Assembly: GCA_903842455.1 (NCBI GenBank)
Contig: CAIMLX010000054.1
Span: 1 to 64,000, forward strand
Direction of reading: 5' to 3'
DNA: 64,000 nucleotides
Source: an uncultured Hyphomicrobiales bacterium
GTDB taxonomy: Bacteria; Pseudomonadota; Alphaproteobacteria; Rhizobiales; Devosiaceae
In this document: positions 45,250 through 54,438 of the stretch, one piece after another
How positions within the stretch are numbered: position 1 is the stretch's first letter
Layout of the letters: every line of letters starts with the position of its first letter
Notes under the pieces: model-generated
Seen by the model: the letters and a program-made list of their open reading frames with translations, nothing else
Told to the model about the DNA's origin: nothing
The model's database searches: none
Translations under genes and position numbers: made by a program

Positions 45250-46427
45250 CAGCGCCCGCCAATCGGCAAGTGATTGCCCGAAACCGCCGGATAGTCGTCG
45301 TCCGGCTGCCCGGAGATCGCCCGTATCCGCGCCTCGCTCGCCGCGATATCGGCGGCGCCGTCGAGCACGCGGAACACGCTGTCGTAGCGCCGCTCCTCGC
45401 CGTGCTGCAGCCAGATCATCTCGCCCCGCTCCCGCGCCGCGTTGTTCCCCAGCACATGGTTGGTCGATGGCTCGATCCCCAGCGCATACTGCCCGGCCTG
45501 CAGATTCTGCCACTCGTAAAGGCACGGGAACTGCGCCTTCCGCGTCTCGACCTCGAACCCCAGTCCGACCCGATCGTTGACAAGCGCAACAAACTGCTTG
45601 CCGTCGTCATCGGCCTCGAGTTCGTGCTGCCAGACCTGCTCGTGAAAATCGAGCTTCGGCCCCGACAGCGTCCGATAGCCCACGCCCTGCTTGCGATAAT
45701 CGGCGCCCGCATGCGCCGCCCACACCACATCCGTGATCGGCGCCAGGTACCGCGCCCCCTCGTCGAGCGCCGGATGCCCCACATTGATGTGGTAGCAGTA
45801 CATGTGCGGCGTCTTGTAAAACCCGTGGTTCACCACCCGGTCCGAAATCCGGATCGCGTTGCCGCCGACATCCGCCTCGATCCGCCGGATCAGGTGCAGG
45901 TCTTCGCCGAACACCGCCGATTGCTGCACCACGCCCTCCGCCCACAGCACGCACTCGTCGCCGTGCCACGTCTCGCCGTAGCCGGTGAGCCGCGCCGGAA
46001 TGGTCCCCACCCGCCCATGCAGCGAATGGCTTATGGTCTGCTTCGGCGAATAGACGTAATTGTCCGCCGGCACCTCGTTCATGAACAGGATGTGGTCGAG
46101 CCCGCACGTCACCAGCAGCCCCGAGAACGACCGCGCCCAGCCGAGCCCGCCCTCGCCCTCATACTCGTGCAGCCCCGGATGCCGGAACCCCGCCGGCGAG
46201 TTCCAGCCGATCGCCTGTCCCTTGAATTCGCAGTCGGCGATATCGAGCGCCCGGTCGATCAGCGCGGTAAACCGCAGCCCCGACCCGGTGCGGAATTCGA
46301 GCATGCGGATACCGCGCTCCACCCCGTCGGAAAGCTCCATCAGCCGCACCCCGGCGAACTGGGAGAGCATCCCCGCCCGCTCGGCGATCTCGCGGCGCGT
46401 ATACGTGCGCCCGTTCAGCTGCACCAT
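45249..46427 (-). CDS. Aldose 1-epimerase-like protein (DUF4432 type), cluster A
   Basis: A 392-residue protein of the galactose-mutarotase fold. It has RFTALIDRALDIADCEFKGQ, SPAGFRHPGLHEYEGEGGLG, and the conserved HMYCYHINVGHPALDEGARY near the middle, features of the DUF4432 group. The biochemical role of this group is not settled; sugar or sugar-acid epimerisation or mutarotation is likely. GAGGAGACGCCA precedes the ATG. It follows a RhaM-family mutarotase, so the operon has two mutarotase-fold proteins. Confidence 0.8.
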   Translation of the reverse strand: MVQLNGRTYTRREIAERAGMLSQFAGVRLMELSDGVERGIRMLEFRTGSGLRFTALIDRALDIADCEFKGQAIGWNSPAGFRHPGLHEYEGEGGLGWARSFSGLLVTCGLDHILFMNEVPADNYVYSPKQTISHSLHGRVGTIPARLTGYGETWHGDECVLWAEGVVQQSAVFGEDLHLIRRIEADVGGNAIRISDRVVNHGFYKTPHMYCYHINVGHPALDEGARYLAPITDVVWAAHAGADYRKQGVGYRTLSGPKLDFHEQVWQHELEADDDGKQFVALVNDRVGLGFEVETRKAQFPCLYEWQNLQAGQYALGIEPSTNHVLGNNAARERGEMIWLQHGEERRYDSVFRVLDGAADIAASEARIRAISGQPDDDYPAVSGNHLPIGGR

Positions 46428-46502
46428 TGGCGTCTCCTCGGAGCTTTTTCAGGAAAAGTTGCAGACTTTTCCGGTTCGAAAACACGACAAAACAAAAAGG
46501 CT

Positions 46503-46835
46503 TCAGTCGAGATGGTAGATTTCGGGGATCATGCTCCACCACTCGCCCGGCGTCGCCGTCTTGAGGGGGGCCTGGCATGGGTCGGTCAGCGCCAGCCACT
46601 CCTTGGTGATGGCGCGTTCGCCTAGCACCTTCATATCGGCTTCGTAGTCCGACCCGGTATACTCCCAATAGCCGAACAGCAGCATTTCGGGCTCGCGCAG
46701 GTAGATCGAGTAGTTGCAGATGTTCGCGGCGCTCAGCGCCGCATCCATCTCCGGCCACGGCGAGGCATGCAGCCGCTTGTACTCATCGAGCTTCTCGGGC
46801 TTCACCGAGATCACCATGCCCATCCGCTGCGCCAT
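46503..46835 (-). CDS. L-rhamnose mutarotase-family protein, cluster A
   Basis: A 110-residue RhaM-fold protein: QRMGMVISVKPEKLDEYKRL, ICNYSIYLREPEMLLFGYWE, KEWLALTDPCQAPL and the C-terminal EWWSMIPEIYHLD. This branch (also at 59912) differs from true RhaM and tends to occur with 6-deoxy-sugar or fucose-type genes. It should equilibrate anomers of the imported sugar. AAGGAG overlaps the upstream permease stop region and lies six bases before the ATG. Confidence 0.83.
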   Translation of the reverse strand: MAQRMGMVISVKPEKLDEYKRLHASPWPEMDAALSAANICNYSIYLREPEMLLFGYWEYTGSDYEADMKVLGERAITKEWLALTDPCQAPLKTATPGEWWSMIPEIYHLD

Positions 46836-46838
46836 CGC

Positions 46839-47729
46839 TTACTCCTTGGTGCCGCCTGCCGTCATGCCGCTCACGAGGTAGCGCTGCGCGAACAGGAACA
46901 CGATCAGCACCGGCGCGATAGCCAGCAGCGTCGCCAGCGCCAGCGCCGACAGCGAAATCGTCGTCGAGGCCGCATTGGTCGGGTTGAACGCCGGCACGTT
47001 CGACAGCAGTTCGGCCAGCCCCACCTGGATTGGCGCCTTCCGGCCCGGCAGCGTCACATAGGGCAGGAAGTAGTTGTTCCAGTTGCCGGTGAAGTTGAAG
47101 AATCCTACCAGCGCGATCACTGGGGTAGCGAGCGGCATGGCGATCTTCCAGAACACCTGGAACTCGTTCGCCCCATCCATCCGCGCCGCATCCAGCAGGT
47201 CGCGCGACACCGCCGTCGAGAAGTAGATGTAGGTGAGGTACACCCCGAACGGGAAGAACGAGAACGGCAGGATCGCCGCCAGCGGATTGCCGATCAGCCG
47301 CACCGCGCTCAGTTCGAGGAAGATCGGCAGCACCAGCGCCGTCGAGGGCACCAGCATCACGATCAGCGTCGCCGCCAGCAGCGCCTTCCGCCCACGAAAC
47401 TCCGTCAGCGCCATCGCATAGCCGGCCGGAATCGAGATGATCAGCGTGATGCAGAGCGCCGCCACGCAGTAGAACGCCGAGTTGCCGATCCAGGTCCAGA
47501 TCAGCCCCTTCTGGAACGTCACCAGCGAGGTCCATTTGGCCGCCAGCGTCTCCCAGTCGCCAAAGGCGAACGGCGCTTCGAGCAGCAGTTGCCGGTCGGT
47601 CTTGGTCGGCGCCAGCACCAGCCAGATCAGCGGCACCACGAAGAACAGCACGAAGACCGCGAGGATCAGGATCGCGACGGCGCGCCCCATCCACTGCCCC
47701 GGCGTCATCGCCCCGGCGGGGCGGTCCAT
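46839..47729 (-). CDS. Sugar ABC transporter permease (CUT1, MalG class), cluster A
   Basis: A 296-residue membrane protein with six hydrophobic segments and EAA loop LLDAARMDGANEFQVFWKIA; it ends VSGMTAGGTKE. I choose the ATG at 47729, just after the upstream stop, though its ribosome-binding site is poor; a GTG at 47759 overlapping the upstream gene is possible. No ATPase gene lies in this operon. Confidence 0.83.
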   Translation of the reverse strand: MDRPAGAMTPGQWMGRAVAILILAVFVLFFVVPLIWLVLAPTKTDRQLLLEAPFAFGDWETLAAKWTSLVTFQKGLIWTWIGNSAFYCVAALCITLIISIPAGYAMALTEFRGRKALLAATLIVMLVPSTALVLPIFLELSAVRLIGNPLAAILPFSFFPFGVYLTYIYFSTAVSRDLLDAARMDGANEFQVFWKIAMPLATPVIALVGFFNFTGNWNNYFLPYVTLPGRKAPIQVGLAELLSNVPAFNPTNAASTTISLSALALATLLAIAPVLIVFLFAQRYLVSGMTAGGTKE

Positions 47730-47736
47730 TGCATAA

Positions 47737-48657
47737 TCAGGCGCGCTCAAACAGGCCACCCTTGAAGACGAAGTAGACGGAAAGCGCGAGCGCCACCACC
47801 AGCAGCATCAGCGAGATCGCCGCCGAGCCGTTGAAATCGGATTGCTTGAACGCATAGAGGAAGGCCAGCTGGTTCAGCGAGTAATCCTGCCCGACGACGC
47901 CACGGCTCGCCTGCGACAGCACCCGCGGCTCGACGAATAGCTGCGTGCCACCGGCAAAGCTCATGATCACCATGTAGGCGATCCACTTGCGCATCAGCGG
48001 GATCTGGATCGACCAGGCGGTGCGGATCGGCCCGGCGCCATCGACCTTCGCCGCCTCCAGCACTTCCTTGGGAATATTGTTGAGCGCCCCGTACATCACC
48101 ACGATCCAGCCGCCCGCGCCGGTCCAGAACGCGATCACCGCCAGAACGAACGGCAGCCGGTCGACCTGCACCACGCTCACCAGCGATTCAAAGCCGAACG
48201 CCTTGAGCATGAACGCCACCGGGCTCACCGTCGGGTCGAGCACGAACAGCCACAGCATCACGCTCGATGCCCCCGCTAGCGCCCCGGGGATGTAATAGAT
48301 GAAACGTGTGCTGTTCGAGAGCCAGCGGATACCGATCGAGTGCACCAGCAGCGCCAGCAGCACCACGAACAGCACCAGCATCACCAGCCAGACGATGAGG
48401 AAGATCCCCACATGCTCGACCGCCGGCCAGAACCGGTAGTCCTTGAATACCTTGGCGAAATTGTCGAACCCGACAAACGCCCCCTTCGTGGTGAAGGCGA
48501 GGTAGATCGCATAGAGCGCCGGCAGCACGCCGAACGCGAGGAGGAACAGCGTATAGAGGCTGACAAACGCCGCCCCCATCCGCCCCTGCGCCCTCTCGAC
48601 GCTACGGCGGCTCGCTCGCCGCGGCGGCGAAGCAGCAATGGTGTCGGTCGTGCTCAC
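47737..48657 (-). CDS. Sugar ABC transporter permease (CUT1, MalF class), cluster A
   Basis: A 306-residue membrane protein: a basic N-terminus, six hydrophobic segments and the EAA loop VLEAAKVDGAGPIRTAWSIQ. The GTG start at 48657 has GGAG seven bases ahead. Pairs with the next permease. A paired REP element separates it from the binding-protein gene. Confidence 0.84.
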   Translation of the reverse strand: MSTTDTIAASPPRRASRRSVERAQGRMGAAFVSLYTLFLLAFGVLPALYAIYLAFTTKGAFVGFDNFAKVFKDYRFWPAVEHVGIFLIVWLVMLVLFVVLLALLVHSIGIRWLSNSTRFIYYIPGALAGASSVMLWLFVLDPTVSPVAFMLKAFGFESLVSVVQVDRLPFVLAVIAFWTGAGGWIVVMYGALNNIPKEVLEAAKVDGAGPIRTAWSIQIPLMRKWIAYMVIMSFAGGTQLFVEPRVLSQASRGVVGQDYSLNQLAFLYAFKQSDFNGSAAISLMLLVVALALSVYFVFKGGLFERA

Positions 48658-48723
48658 GCGGCGGCTCCAGGCACTACGGGTTCAGGGCTGGCCACGGGGC
48701 AAAGCGGTGCAACACCCCCGACC

Positions 48724-48803
48724 TGTCATCCCTGCGAAAGCAGGGACCCAACTCGAAATCCGCGCAGGTGGCGACGTGGGTCCCTGCTTTCGCAGGGATG
48801 ACA
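48724..48803. repeat. Paired REP-type element, subtype 2 (cluster A)
   Basis: An 80-bp copy with the same arms as those at 33712 and 42398. It lies between the cluster A binding-protein and permease genes, the position occupied by simple hairpins in the other transporter operons. Confidence 0.87.
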
Positions 48804-48874
48804 CGTCAGTGGCCAGTAACCGGCGCGCAACAACCGAGGGCACACCGCGCCCCCGGCCATCATCTGAGTTCAGC

Positions 48875-50137
48875 TCACTCGACGGTATAACCGACGACCT
48901 GCGCCTCGTTCTTCATTTCCTGCTGCCATTCGGCCGACATCTCGGCCATGGTCTTGCCGGCCACGAGGCCCGGCGTGATCACCTTGGCCCACGCGGTTTC
49001 AGGCGAGAAGTTGGGGTAGCCCCAGCCGCTCCACACGGTCGACGCGGCAGTGTTGATCGCCGCCTTGAAGTCGCCGGCATAGAAGCCGCTTGCCGCCTGC
49101 GCGTCGAGCCAGGCATCGGCCGCCGCCTGATAGGCCGGCAGCCCACCGGTACCCGCCACCGACGGATCGGAGGTGACGAACTTGAGGAAGGTCTTCACCG
49201 CCTCGGGGTTCTCGGTGTGGCTCGAGGCGTACCAGACGCCGCCGCCCACGTTGCCGGTCACCGCATCGCCATCGGCCCACTTCAGCGGCGGCGCAGCCAC
49301 CCACTCACCGGCCTTGGCGTTGACGCCGCCCGGGTTCTGGAACAGCGCGCCGGCATACCAGGCAGCGCCGGGGATGGCGACGAGCTTGTCGGCGCTCGCC
49401 ACGAAGCTGGCGCCAAACAGGCTGTCGAGCGTCAGCGTCTTGTTGGCGACCATATGGTCGATCATCGCCGACACCTTCACCGAATTCGGCGCGGCGGTAT
49501 CCGACTTGAACGTCTCGCCCTCGACCTGGAAAACCGGCGCCTGGCCGCTCCAGTAGTAGACGTAGGGGCCGGGGAACGCGTCGCCGATGGCGCCGAGGAA
49601 GTAGCCCGGATGGTCGGCGGCCAGCTTGTCGCTCAGCGCCTGGTACTCTTCCCAGGTGGTCGGAGCGGCATAGCCGAAGCTGTCCAGCAACGTCTTGTTG
49701 TACCAGAACAGCACCGGCGCCAGGTCGTTGCGGAGGCCATAGACCTTGCCGTCGACCGTCACCGGATCGAGCGCGCCCGGCGTGAAGCCGGCGAGGAATT
49801 CTTCGTCGAGGAAGCCCTCGTTCAGCACCTGCGCGAACGGCTGCACGCCGTTGGTCTCGCGGGCCGCCCAGGCGGCATCGTTGTTCTGCGTCGAGAACGC
49901 CACGTCCGGCCAGCCTTCACCGGCCTGGTCGGCGAGGCTGATCTTGGTCTGGAAGGTGCCCGAGGAGCCGTCGTCGAGGACGAGGTTCACCGGCACTTCC
50001 GGATGCGCGGCGATGAACGCCTCGACGGCCGGCTGGCGGGTGGCATCGGCCCACACGGTGATGGCACCGTCCTGGGCAAGGGCAGCGCCGGCGACGAGCA
50101 GCGCCGAAAGCGCCACGGTAGTGCGTAGAAGATTCAT
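48875..50137 (-). CDS. Sugar ABC transporter substrate-binding protein (SBP family 1), cluster A
   Basis: A 420-residue periplasmic protein with a signal peptide (MNLLRTTVALSALLVAGAAL, then AQDG). Landmarks include ITVWADATRQPAVEAFIAAH, LAPVLFWYNKTLLDSFGY, PTTWEEYQALSDKLAADHPG and GGGVWYASSHTENPEAVKTF, typical of CUT1 sugar binders. GGAGGAG precedes the ATG. It follows the enolase-superfamily gene. Confidence 0.85.
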   Translation of the reverse strand: MNLLRTTVALSALLVAGAALAQDGAITVWADATRQPAVEAFIAAHPEVPVNLVLDDGSSGTFQTKISLADQAGEGWPDVAFSTQNNDAAWAARETNGVQPFAQVLNEGFLDEEFLAGFTPGALDPVTVDGKVYGLRNDLAPVLFWYNKTLLDSFGYAAPTTWEEYQALSDKLAADHPGYFLGAIGDAFPGPYVYYWSGQAPVFQVEGETFKSDTAAPNSVKVSAMIDHMVANKTLTLDSLFGASFVASADKLVAIPGAAWYAGALFQNPGGVNAKAGEWVAAPPLKWADGDAVTGNVGGGVWYASSHTENPEAVKTFLKFVTSDPSVAGTGGLPAYQAAADAWLDAQAASGFYAGDFKAAINTAASTVWSGWGYPNFSPETAWAKVITPGLVAGKTMAEMSAEWQQEMKNEAQVVGYTVE

Positions 50138-50171
50138 GATGTCTCCTCCCAGGATGACAATAGTCTTGAAA

Positions 50172-51308
50172 TTACGAGGCAGTACGCGGGTTGAACGGCG
50201 CATCGCCGAGTTCGGAACGGGGTAGCAGGGTCGGCCGCGCCCATTGCTTGCGGGCGGTTTCGCTGAGCACGAGGCCGTGGCCCGGACGGTTTGGCGCATA
50301 GGCCCAGCCGTCCTTGATCAGCACCGGCTCATCGACCAGGTGGTCGAAATTCTGGAACGAGTATTCGAGCCACTGCACTTCGGGCAGCGCGCAGGCCATG
50401 TGGATGCCCACCTCGAGGAAGGTGTTGCCGAGACTGACCGGAATGCCGCGATCCGCCGCCAGCCAGCCGATCCGCATCACGTCGGTCACCTGGCCATGCA
50501 CATTGAGGATGTCGGTCGCATCCGCTTCCATCAGCAGCCGCTTGCCGTTCGCGTCGAGATATTCGCCCGAGTTGATCAGCGTCCAGTTGCACGCATCCTT
50601 CAGCATCTTGAGGCCGGTATGGTCGTTGCGAAGGATCGGATCCTCCACCCACAGCAGATCGTGCCCGGCGTCGCGGATCGCGGTGAGCTTCACCAGCGCT
50701 TCCTTTGCGCCCCAGGCTTCATTCGAGTCGATCATCACCAGCGCGTCCTTGCGGACCACTTCCTTGAGGATCTTCAGCCGGTTCAGGTCCCAGTCGAAAT
50801 CCGGGTGCCCGACCTTGATCTTGAACGCGCGGTAGCCGATCGCATCGGCATGCGCGAAGAACTTCGCGAAGTCCTCGTCCGAGAGGTGATAGTCGAGCCC
50901 GCTCGCATAGGCCTCGACCTTGTCGCGCCGGCTGCCGAGCAGCACGTGCAGCGGCAGGTTCACTTCCTTGGCCGTCAGATCCCACAGCGCCACCTGCAGC
51001 GCCTCGTGGAACGGCAGCGAGTAGGCGCGCTGGTTGCCGCCGCGCGGCCGTCCGACCCGATGCACCAGCGCCGCCGGCGGCTGGCCCTCGAGGCCGGGCC
51101 ACGCTTCCGAGCGAAACACCCGTTCGATCTCCGCCTGATCGGGCAGCGGATGAAACAAGGTCTGGATAAACCCCAGTCCCACCGCGCCGCTATCGGCAAT
51201 CAGCTCGAGCGCCGCTATGTTCACATCGTCGGCGCGCACCTGGCTGTCGCCGATCACACGGTCGCGGGCAAACTGGAAACGGGTAATCCGGAACTCGGCG
51301 ATGCGCAT
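50172..51308 (-). CDS. Enolase-superfamily (mandelate racemase-like) dehydratase, cluster A
   Basis: A 378-residue protein with the N-terminal capping domain and C-terminal barrel of the enolase superfamily. K163 and K165 (FKIKVGH), metal ligands D194, E222 (VEDPIL) and E249 (NSGEYL), and H271 (NVHGQ) are visible. The histidine of the mandelate racemase type (near 297) is replaced by GNTFLEVG. It most likely dehydrates a six- or five-carbon sugar acid. First gene of cluster A, divergent from the GntR regulator. The ribosome-binding site is weak. Confidence 0.82.
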   Translation of the reverse strand: MRIAEFRITRFQFARDRVIGDSQVRADDVNIAALELIADSGAVGLGFIQTLFHPLPDQAEIERVFRSEAWPGLEGQPPAALVHRVGRPRGGNQRAYSLPFHEALQVALWDLTAKEVNLPLHVLLGSRRDKVEAYASGLDYHLSDEDFAKFFAHADAIGYRAFKIKVGHPDFDWDLNRLKILKEVVRKDALVMIDSNEAWGAKEALVKLTAIRDAGHDLLWVEDPILRNDHTGLKMLKDACNWTLINSGEYLDANGKRLLMEADATDILNVHGQVTDVMRIGWLAADRGIPVSLGNTFLEVGIHMACALPEVQWLEYSFQNFDHLVDEPVLIKDGWAYAPNRPGHGLVLSETARKQWARPTLLPRSELGDAPFNPRTAS

Positions 51309-51342
51309 GGTCGGCGATCTCTGATCGACTAGTGTGACACGG

Positions 51343-51352
51343 TGATATATCA
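51343..51352. promoter_or_regulatory. Perfect palindrome, candidate GntR operator of cluster A
   Basis: TGATATATCA lies midway in the 65-bp gap between the divergent dehydratase and GntR genes. FCD-type GntR regulators bind short palindromes of this kind at their own divergent promoters. Only one copy is seen. Confidence 0.5.
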
Positions 51353-51373
51353 GTGGGTGGTGGTAATAGACCA

Positions 51374-52099
51374 ATGGGGGCGAACGCACAAGTGGCTACC
51401 AGCGGAGCAGCAGCGGCCTTGGCCGAAACGCAACCAGCAGAACTGCAACCGGGCGGCCGGCTGAGCGACCTCGCCTATACCCGCATCCTCGAAAACCTGT
51501 TCGATCGCCGGCTCCCAGCGGGGGCCTTCGTGTCGCAGAACGATCTGGTCAAGCTGCTCGGCATCCCGGTGGCGCCGCTCCGCGATGCGCTGCGCGTGCT
51601 GGAGGCCGAGGGTATCCTCACCATCCACCCGCGCTCCGGCATCCAGTTCGTCAAGCCGGGCCTCGAGCTGACGAAATCCACCTACCAGTTCCGCACCATC
51701 ATCGAGCGCGCCGCCGTCCGCACTTTCGCCGAGCTTGGCGACGAAGACCTGATCCGCGAAATCGCCGACCGCCACCGCGCGCTCGCCAAGCAGATCGAGC
51801 AGGACGGCCTCACCCGCGAGGCCCTCGCCGAGATCGAGGCGCTGGAATCGCTGCTGCACAACTCGGTGATCGATATCCTGCGCAACCCGCTGATCGACAC
51901 CAGCTACCGCCGCATGCACAACTACCTGCGTCTCGTCCGCCTCGACCGCAAGCTCACCGTCCCACTGGCGCTCCGCTCCAACAAGGAGCACCTGGAAATC
52001 ACCGCCGCCTGCGAATCCCGCGACCCCGACCGCGCCGAAACCGCCCTCGTCGCCCACTTCAACGCGGCACTGCAACGCCACATGGGCATGTTCATCTAG
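51374..52099 (+). CDS. GntR-family regulator with FCD domain, cluster A
   Basis: A 241-residue regulator. Winged helix at residues ~30-95 (LSDLAYTRILENLFDRRLPA; LVKLLGIPVAPLRDALRVLE), then a helical FCD domain with FRTIIERAAVRTFAELGDED, LHNSVIDILRNPLIDTSYRR and the ESRDPDRAETALVAHFNAAL tail. Its ligand is probably a sugar acid of cluster A. The ATG at 51374 is chosen; a GTG at 51353 is possible and would overlap the operator. Confidence 0.85.
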   Translation: MGANAQVATSGAAAALAETQPAELQPGGRLSDLAYTRILENLFDRRLPAGAFVSQNDLVKLLGIPVAPLRDALRVLEAEGILTIHPRSGIQFVKPGLELTKSTYQFRTIIERAAVRTFAELGDEDLIREIADRHRALAKQIEQDGLTREALAEIEALESLLHNSVIDILRNPLIDTSYRRMHNYLRLVRLDRKLTVPLALRSNKEHLEITAACESRDPDRAETALVAHFNAALQRHMGMFI

Positions 52100-52142
52100 C
52101 TGGGAAATGCACCGATCGCGCTGAGTGTTCCACGACGCCCAC

Positions 52143-52260
52143 CGCCCCCCTTGCGGGGGAGGTAGCGCAGCTTGGCGCTTCAGCGCCTAGCGTAGCTAGG
52201 AGGGGGGTATCACCCACGCCTCGGCAGTATCCCCTCCCTAGCTCCGCTAGGGGGAGAGTG
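52143..52260. repeat. C/G-run repeat element, short form
   Basis: CGCCCCCCTTGCGGGGGAGG at the left and CCCTCCCTAGCTCCGCTAGG at the right, with TAGCGCAGCTTGGCGCTTCA and GCCTAGCGTAGCTAGGAGG inside. Same block order as the element at 31883. It lies between convergent cluster A regulator and cluster B dehydratase genes. Confidence 0.78.
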
Positions 52261-52271
52261 AAGGGCTGCAA

Positions 52272-53378
52272 TCAGCTCACGCTGACAGCCGACCCCTCAA
52301 CCGCCATCCGCGCAATCGCCTCAAAATCCCACGCAATCCCCAGCCCCGGCGCGCTCGATGGCACGGCGTAGCCGCCCTCGATCCGCATCCCTTCGGTGGT
52401 GAGTTCGTCGAGCTGCGGGATATACTCCACCCAGCGCGCATTCGGCACCGCCGCGCAGAGCGCCACATGCAGCTCCATCAAGAAGTGCGGGCACACCGCC
52501 GTGTTGAAGCACTCGGCGAGGTGCGCCACCTTCAGCCACGGCGTGATCCCGCCGATCCGCCCCACGTCGGGCTGCACGATGCTGACCGCATGCTGCTCCA
52601 GGTATTCGCGGAAATGCAGGTGGCTGTAGAGGCTCTCGCCCATCGCGATCGGGATCGACGTGTGCTCGACCAGCCGCCGGTGCCCGGCAATGTCGTCCGC
52701 CGGCAGCGGCTCCTCGAGCCATCCGAGGTCAAGCCCGTCGTAGGCGCGCGCCCGCCGGATCGCCTCGTCCACCGTGAAGGCCTGGTTGGCGTCGGTGAAG
52801 ATTTCGAACCCCGCGCCCACCGCTTCGCGCACCTTGCCGATGCGCCGCACATCCTCGTGGATCGGCCGCCCGACCTTCAGCTTGCAGCCGCCGAACCCGG
52901 CCTCCTTGGCGCGGAGCGCATCCTCGACCAGCGCCTGCTCCTCGAGATGCAGCCACCCGCCTTCGGTGGTGTAGAGCCGGACCCGGTCCTGCGCCCCGCC
53001 GGCCAGCTTGTGCAACGGCAGGTTGGCCCGCCGCGCCTTCAGGTCCCACAGCGCCGTGTCGATCGCCGCCATGGCGATCGCCGTGATCGCCCCGACAGTC
53101 GTCGCATGCGTCAGGAACAGCAGCTTTTTCCAGATCTTCTCGATGTCGTTGGCGTCGTCGCCGATGATCGCCGGCGCGAGCGTCCGCTCGAGCAGCGCCA
53201 TCACCGAATGCCCGCCGGTGCCGATGGTGTAGCTGTAGCCCGTCCCCACCACCCCATCCGCATCGGTGATGCGAACGATCGGCGTCTCCTGCGATACGAA
53301 GCTCTGGATCGCATCGACCCGCTTCACCTTCGGCTTCAGGTCGACCATCACTAGGTCGACGCGGACAATCCGGCTCAT
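52272..53378 (-). CDS. Mandelate racemase-subgroup enolase-superfamily dehydratase, cluster B
   Basis: A 368-residue protein with every catalytic residue of the mandelate racemase subgroup at nearly the same number: K166 and K168 (CKLKVG), D196, E222 (LEEPL), E248 (MGESLYS) and H298 (PHFLMELH). The Lys/His pair allows racemisation or dehydration; the sugar context favours an acid-sugar dehydratase. GAGGGG precedes the ATG. It ends the minus-strand arm of cluster B, just after an aldo/keto reductase that makes sugar lactones. Confidence 0.85.
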   Translation of the reverse strand: MSRIVRVDLVMVDLKPKVKRVDAIQSFVSQETPIVRITDADGVVGTGYSYTIGTGGHSVMALLERTLAPAIIGDDANDIEKIWKKLLFLTHATTVGAITAIAMAAIDTALWDLKARRANLPLHKLAGGAQDRVRLYTTEGGWLHLEEQALVEDALRAKEAGFGGCKLKVGRPIHEDVRRIGKVREAVGAGFEIFTDANQAFTVDEAIRRARAYDGLDLGWLEEPLPADDIAGHRRLVEHTSIPIAMGESLYSHLHFREYLEQHAVSIVQPDVGRIGGITPWLKVAHLAECFNTAVCPHFLMELHVALCAAVPNARWVEYIPQLDELTTEGMRIEGGYAVPSSAPGLGIAWDFEAIARMAVEGSAVSVS

Positions 53379-53388
53379 TTCGATCCCC

Positions 53389-54363
53389 TCACCCAAAAAG
53401 TCGCGCTGCGGCCTCGGGCGTCAGCGCCGACGTTGCCGCACTCAGGTTCTGTTCCAGCTGCCTGAGGCTCGACGTGCCGATCAGCACGCTCGCTACCCCG
53501 GGCCGGGTCATCGCGAACTGCATCGCCGCCTGCGGCAGCGTCGCGCCCTCCGCCTTGGCCCGCGCCTCGAGGTCACGCACCTGCGCCAGGATCGCCTCGC
53601 TCGCCGGCTGGTAGTTGAACCACGCCCCCGGCACCGGCCCCTTGGCCAAAATGCCCGAATTGTAGATACCGCCAAGCACGAAGCTCGTACCCTTGTCCCG
53701 CGCCAGCCCCACCAGCTCGGCTTCCGCGTCGCGGTCGAGCAGCGTCCACCGCCCGGCGAGCAGGATCACGTCGAGCGGCTCGGTGCGCAGCACGTCGATG
53801 CAGACCCGCGTCTCGTTCACCCCCAGCCCGATCGCCCCGAGCTTCCCCTCGGCCTTCAGCTTCGTGAGATACGGCAGCCCGCTCGACATCAGGTCGTCGA
53901 AGTGCCGCGCATTGGCCGCGCCATGCGTCATCGTGCCGATGTCGTGCACATAGACGATGTCGACATGTCCGGTCCCGAGCCGCTTCAGCGACCCGTCCAG
54001 CGCCTCTTCGAGCGCCGCCGCAGTGTATTCGTAGTGCGCGTCATTGGGCAGCGGATCGACGAACCCGTCGGCCTCCGCCACCTGCGCCCCCGGCCGCAGC
54101 ACCTTGCCCACCTTGGTCGAGACGACGTAGTCGCCCCGCGCCTTGCCCTTGAGGAACGCCCCGAGCCGCGCCTCCGACCGGCCCCGCCCGTAGTGCGGCG
54201 CCGTATCGAAATACCGGATGCCCGCGTCCCAGGCCCGGTCCAGCACCGCCGCCGCCTCGGCATCGCTCACCGCGTGCCCCAAGTTGCCGATCGAGGCACA
54301 CCCGAACCCCAGGCTCGTCAGTGTCAGCGCCGTATGGCCCACCGGCCGGAAATCGAAACTCAT
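53389..54363 (-). CDS. Aldo/keto reductase, L-fucose/D-threo-aldose 1-dehydrogenase type, cluster B
   Basis: A 324-residue aldo/keto reductase with the tetrad D53, Y58 (FDTAPHYGRGRSE), K84 (STKVGK) and H140 (VYVHDIG). The sequence VDPLPNDAHYEYTAAALEEA and the GSVLIGTSSLRQLEQNL-like end (here ASVLIGTSSLRQL) fit L-fucose dehydrogenases. It would oxidise an imported 6-deoxy or related aldose to a 1,5-lactone, the substrate for the lactonase at 58935. GAGG lies six bases before the ATG. Confidence 0.83.
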   Translation of the reverse strand: MSFDFRPVGHTALTLTSLGFGCASIGNLGHAVSDAEAAAVLDRAWDAGIRYFDTAPHYGRGRSEARLGAFLKGKARGDYVVSTKVGKVLRPGAQVAEADGFVDPLPNDAHYEYTAAALEEALDGSLKRLGTGHVDIVYVHDIGTMTHGAANARHFDDLMSSGLPYLTKLKAEGKLGAIGLGVNETRVCIDVLRTEPLDVILLAGRWTLLDRDAEAELVGLARDKGTSFVLGGIYNSGILAKGPVPGAWFNYQPASEAILAQVRDLEARAKAEGATLPQAAMQFAMTRPGVASVLIGTSSLRQLEQNLSAATSALTPEAAARLFG

Positions 54364-54438
54364 GGTCATCCTCGAAAGCACAACGATTGCTCAGAGTGCC
54401 TAGCGCGAACCCCGCCACTGGCGCCATTCGCCAAAGGC

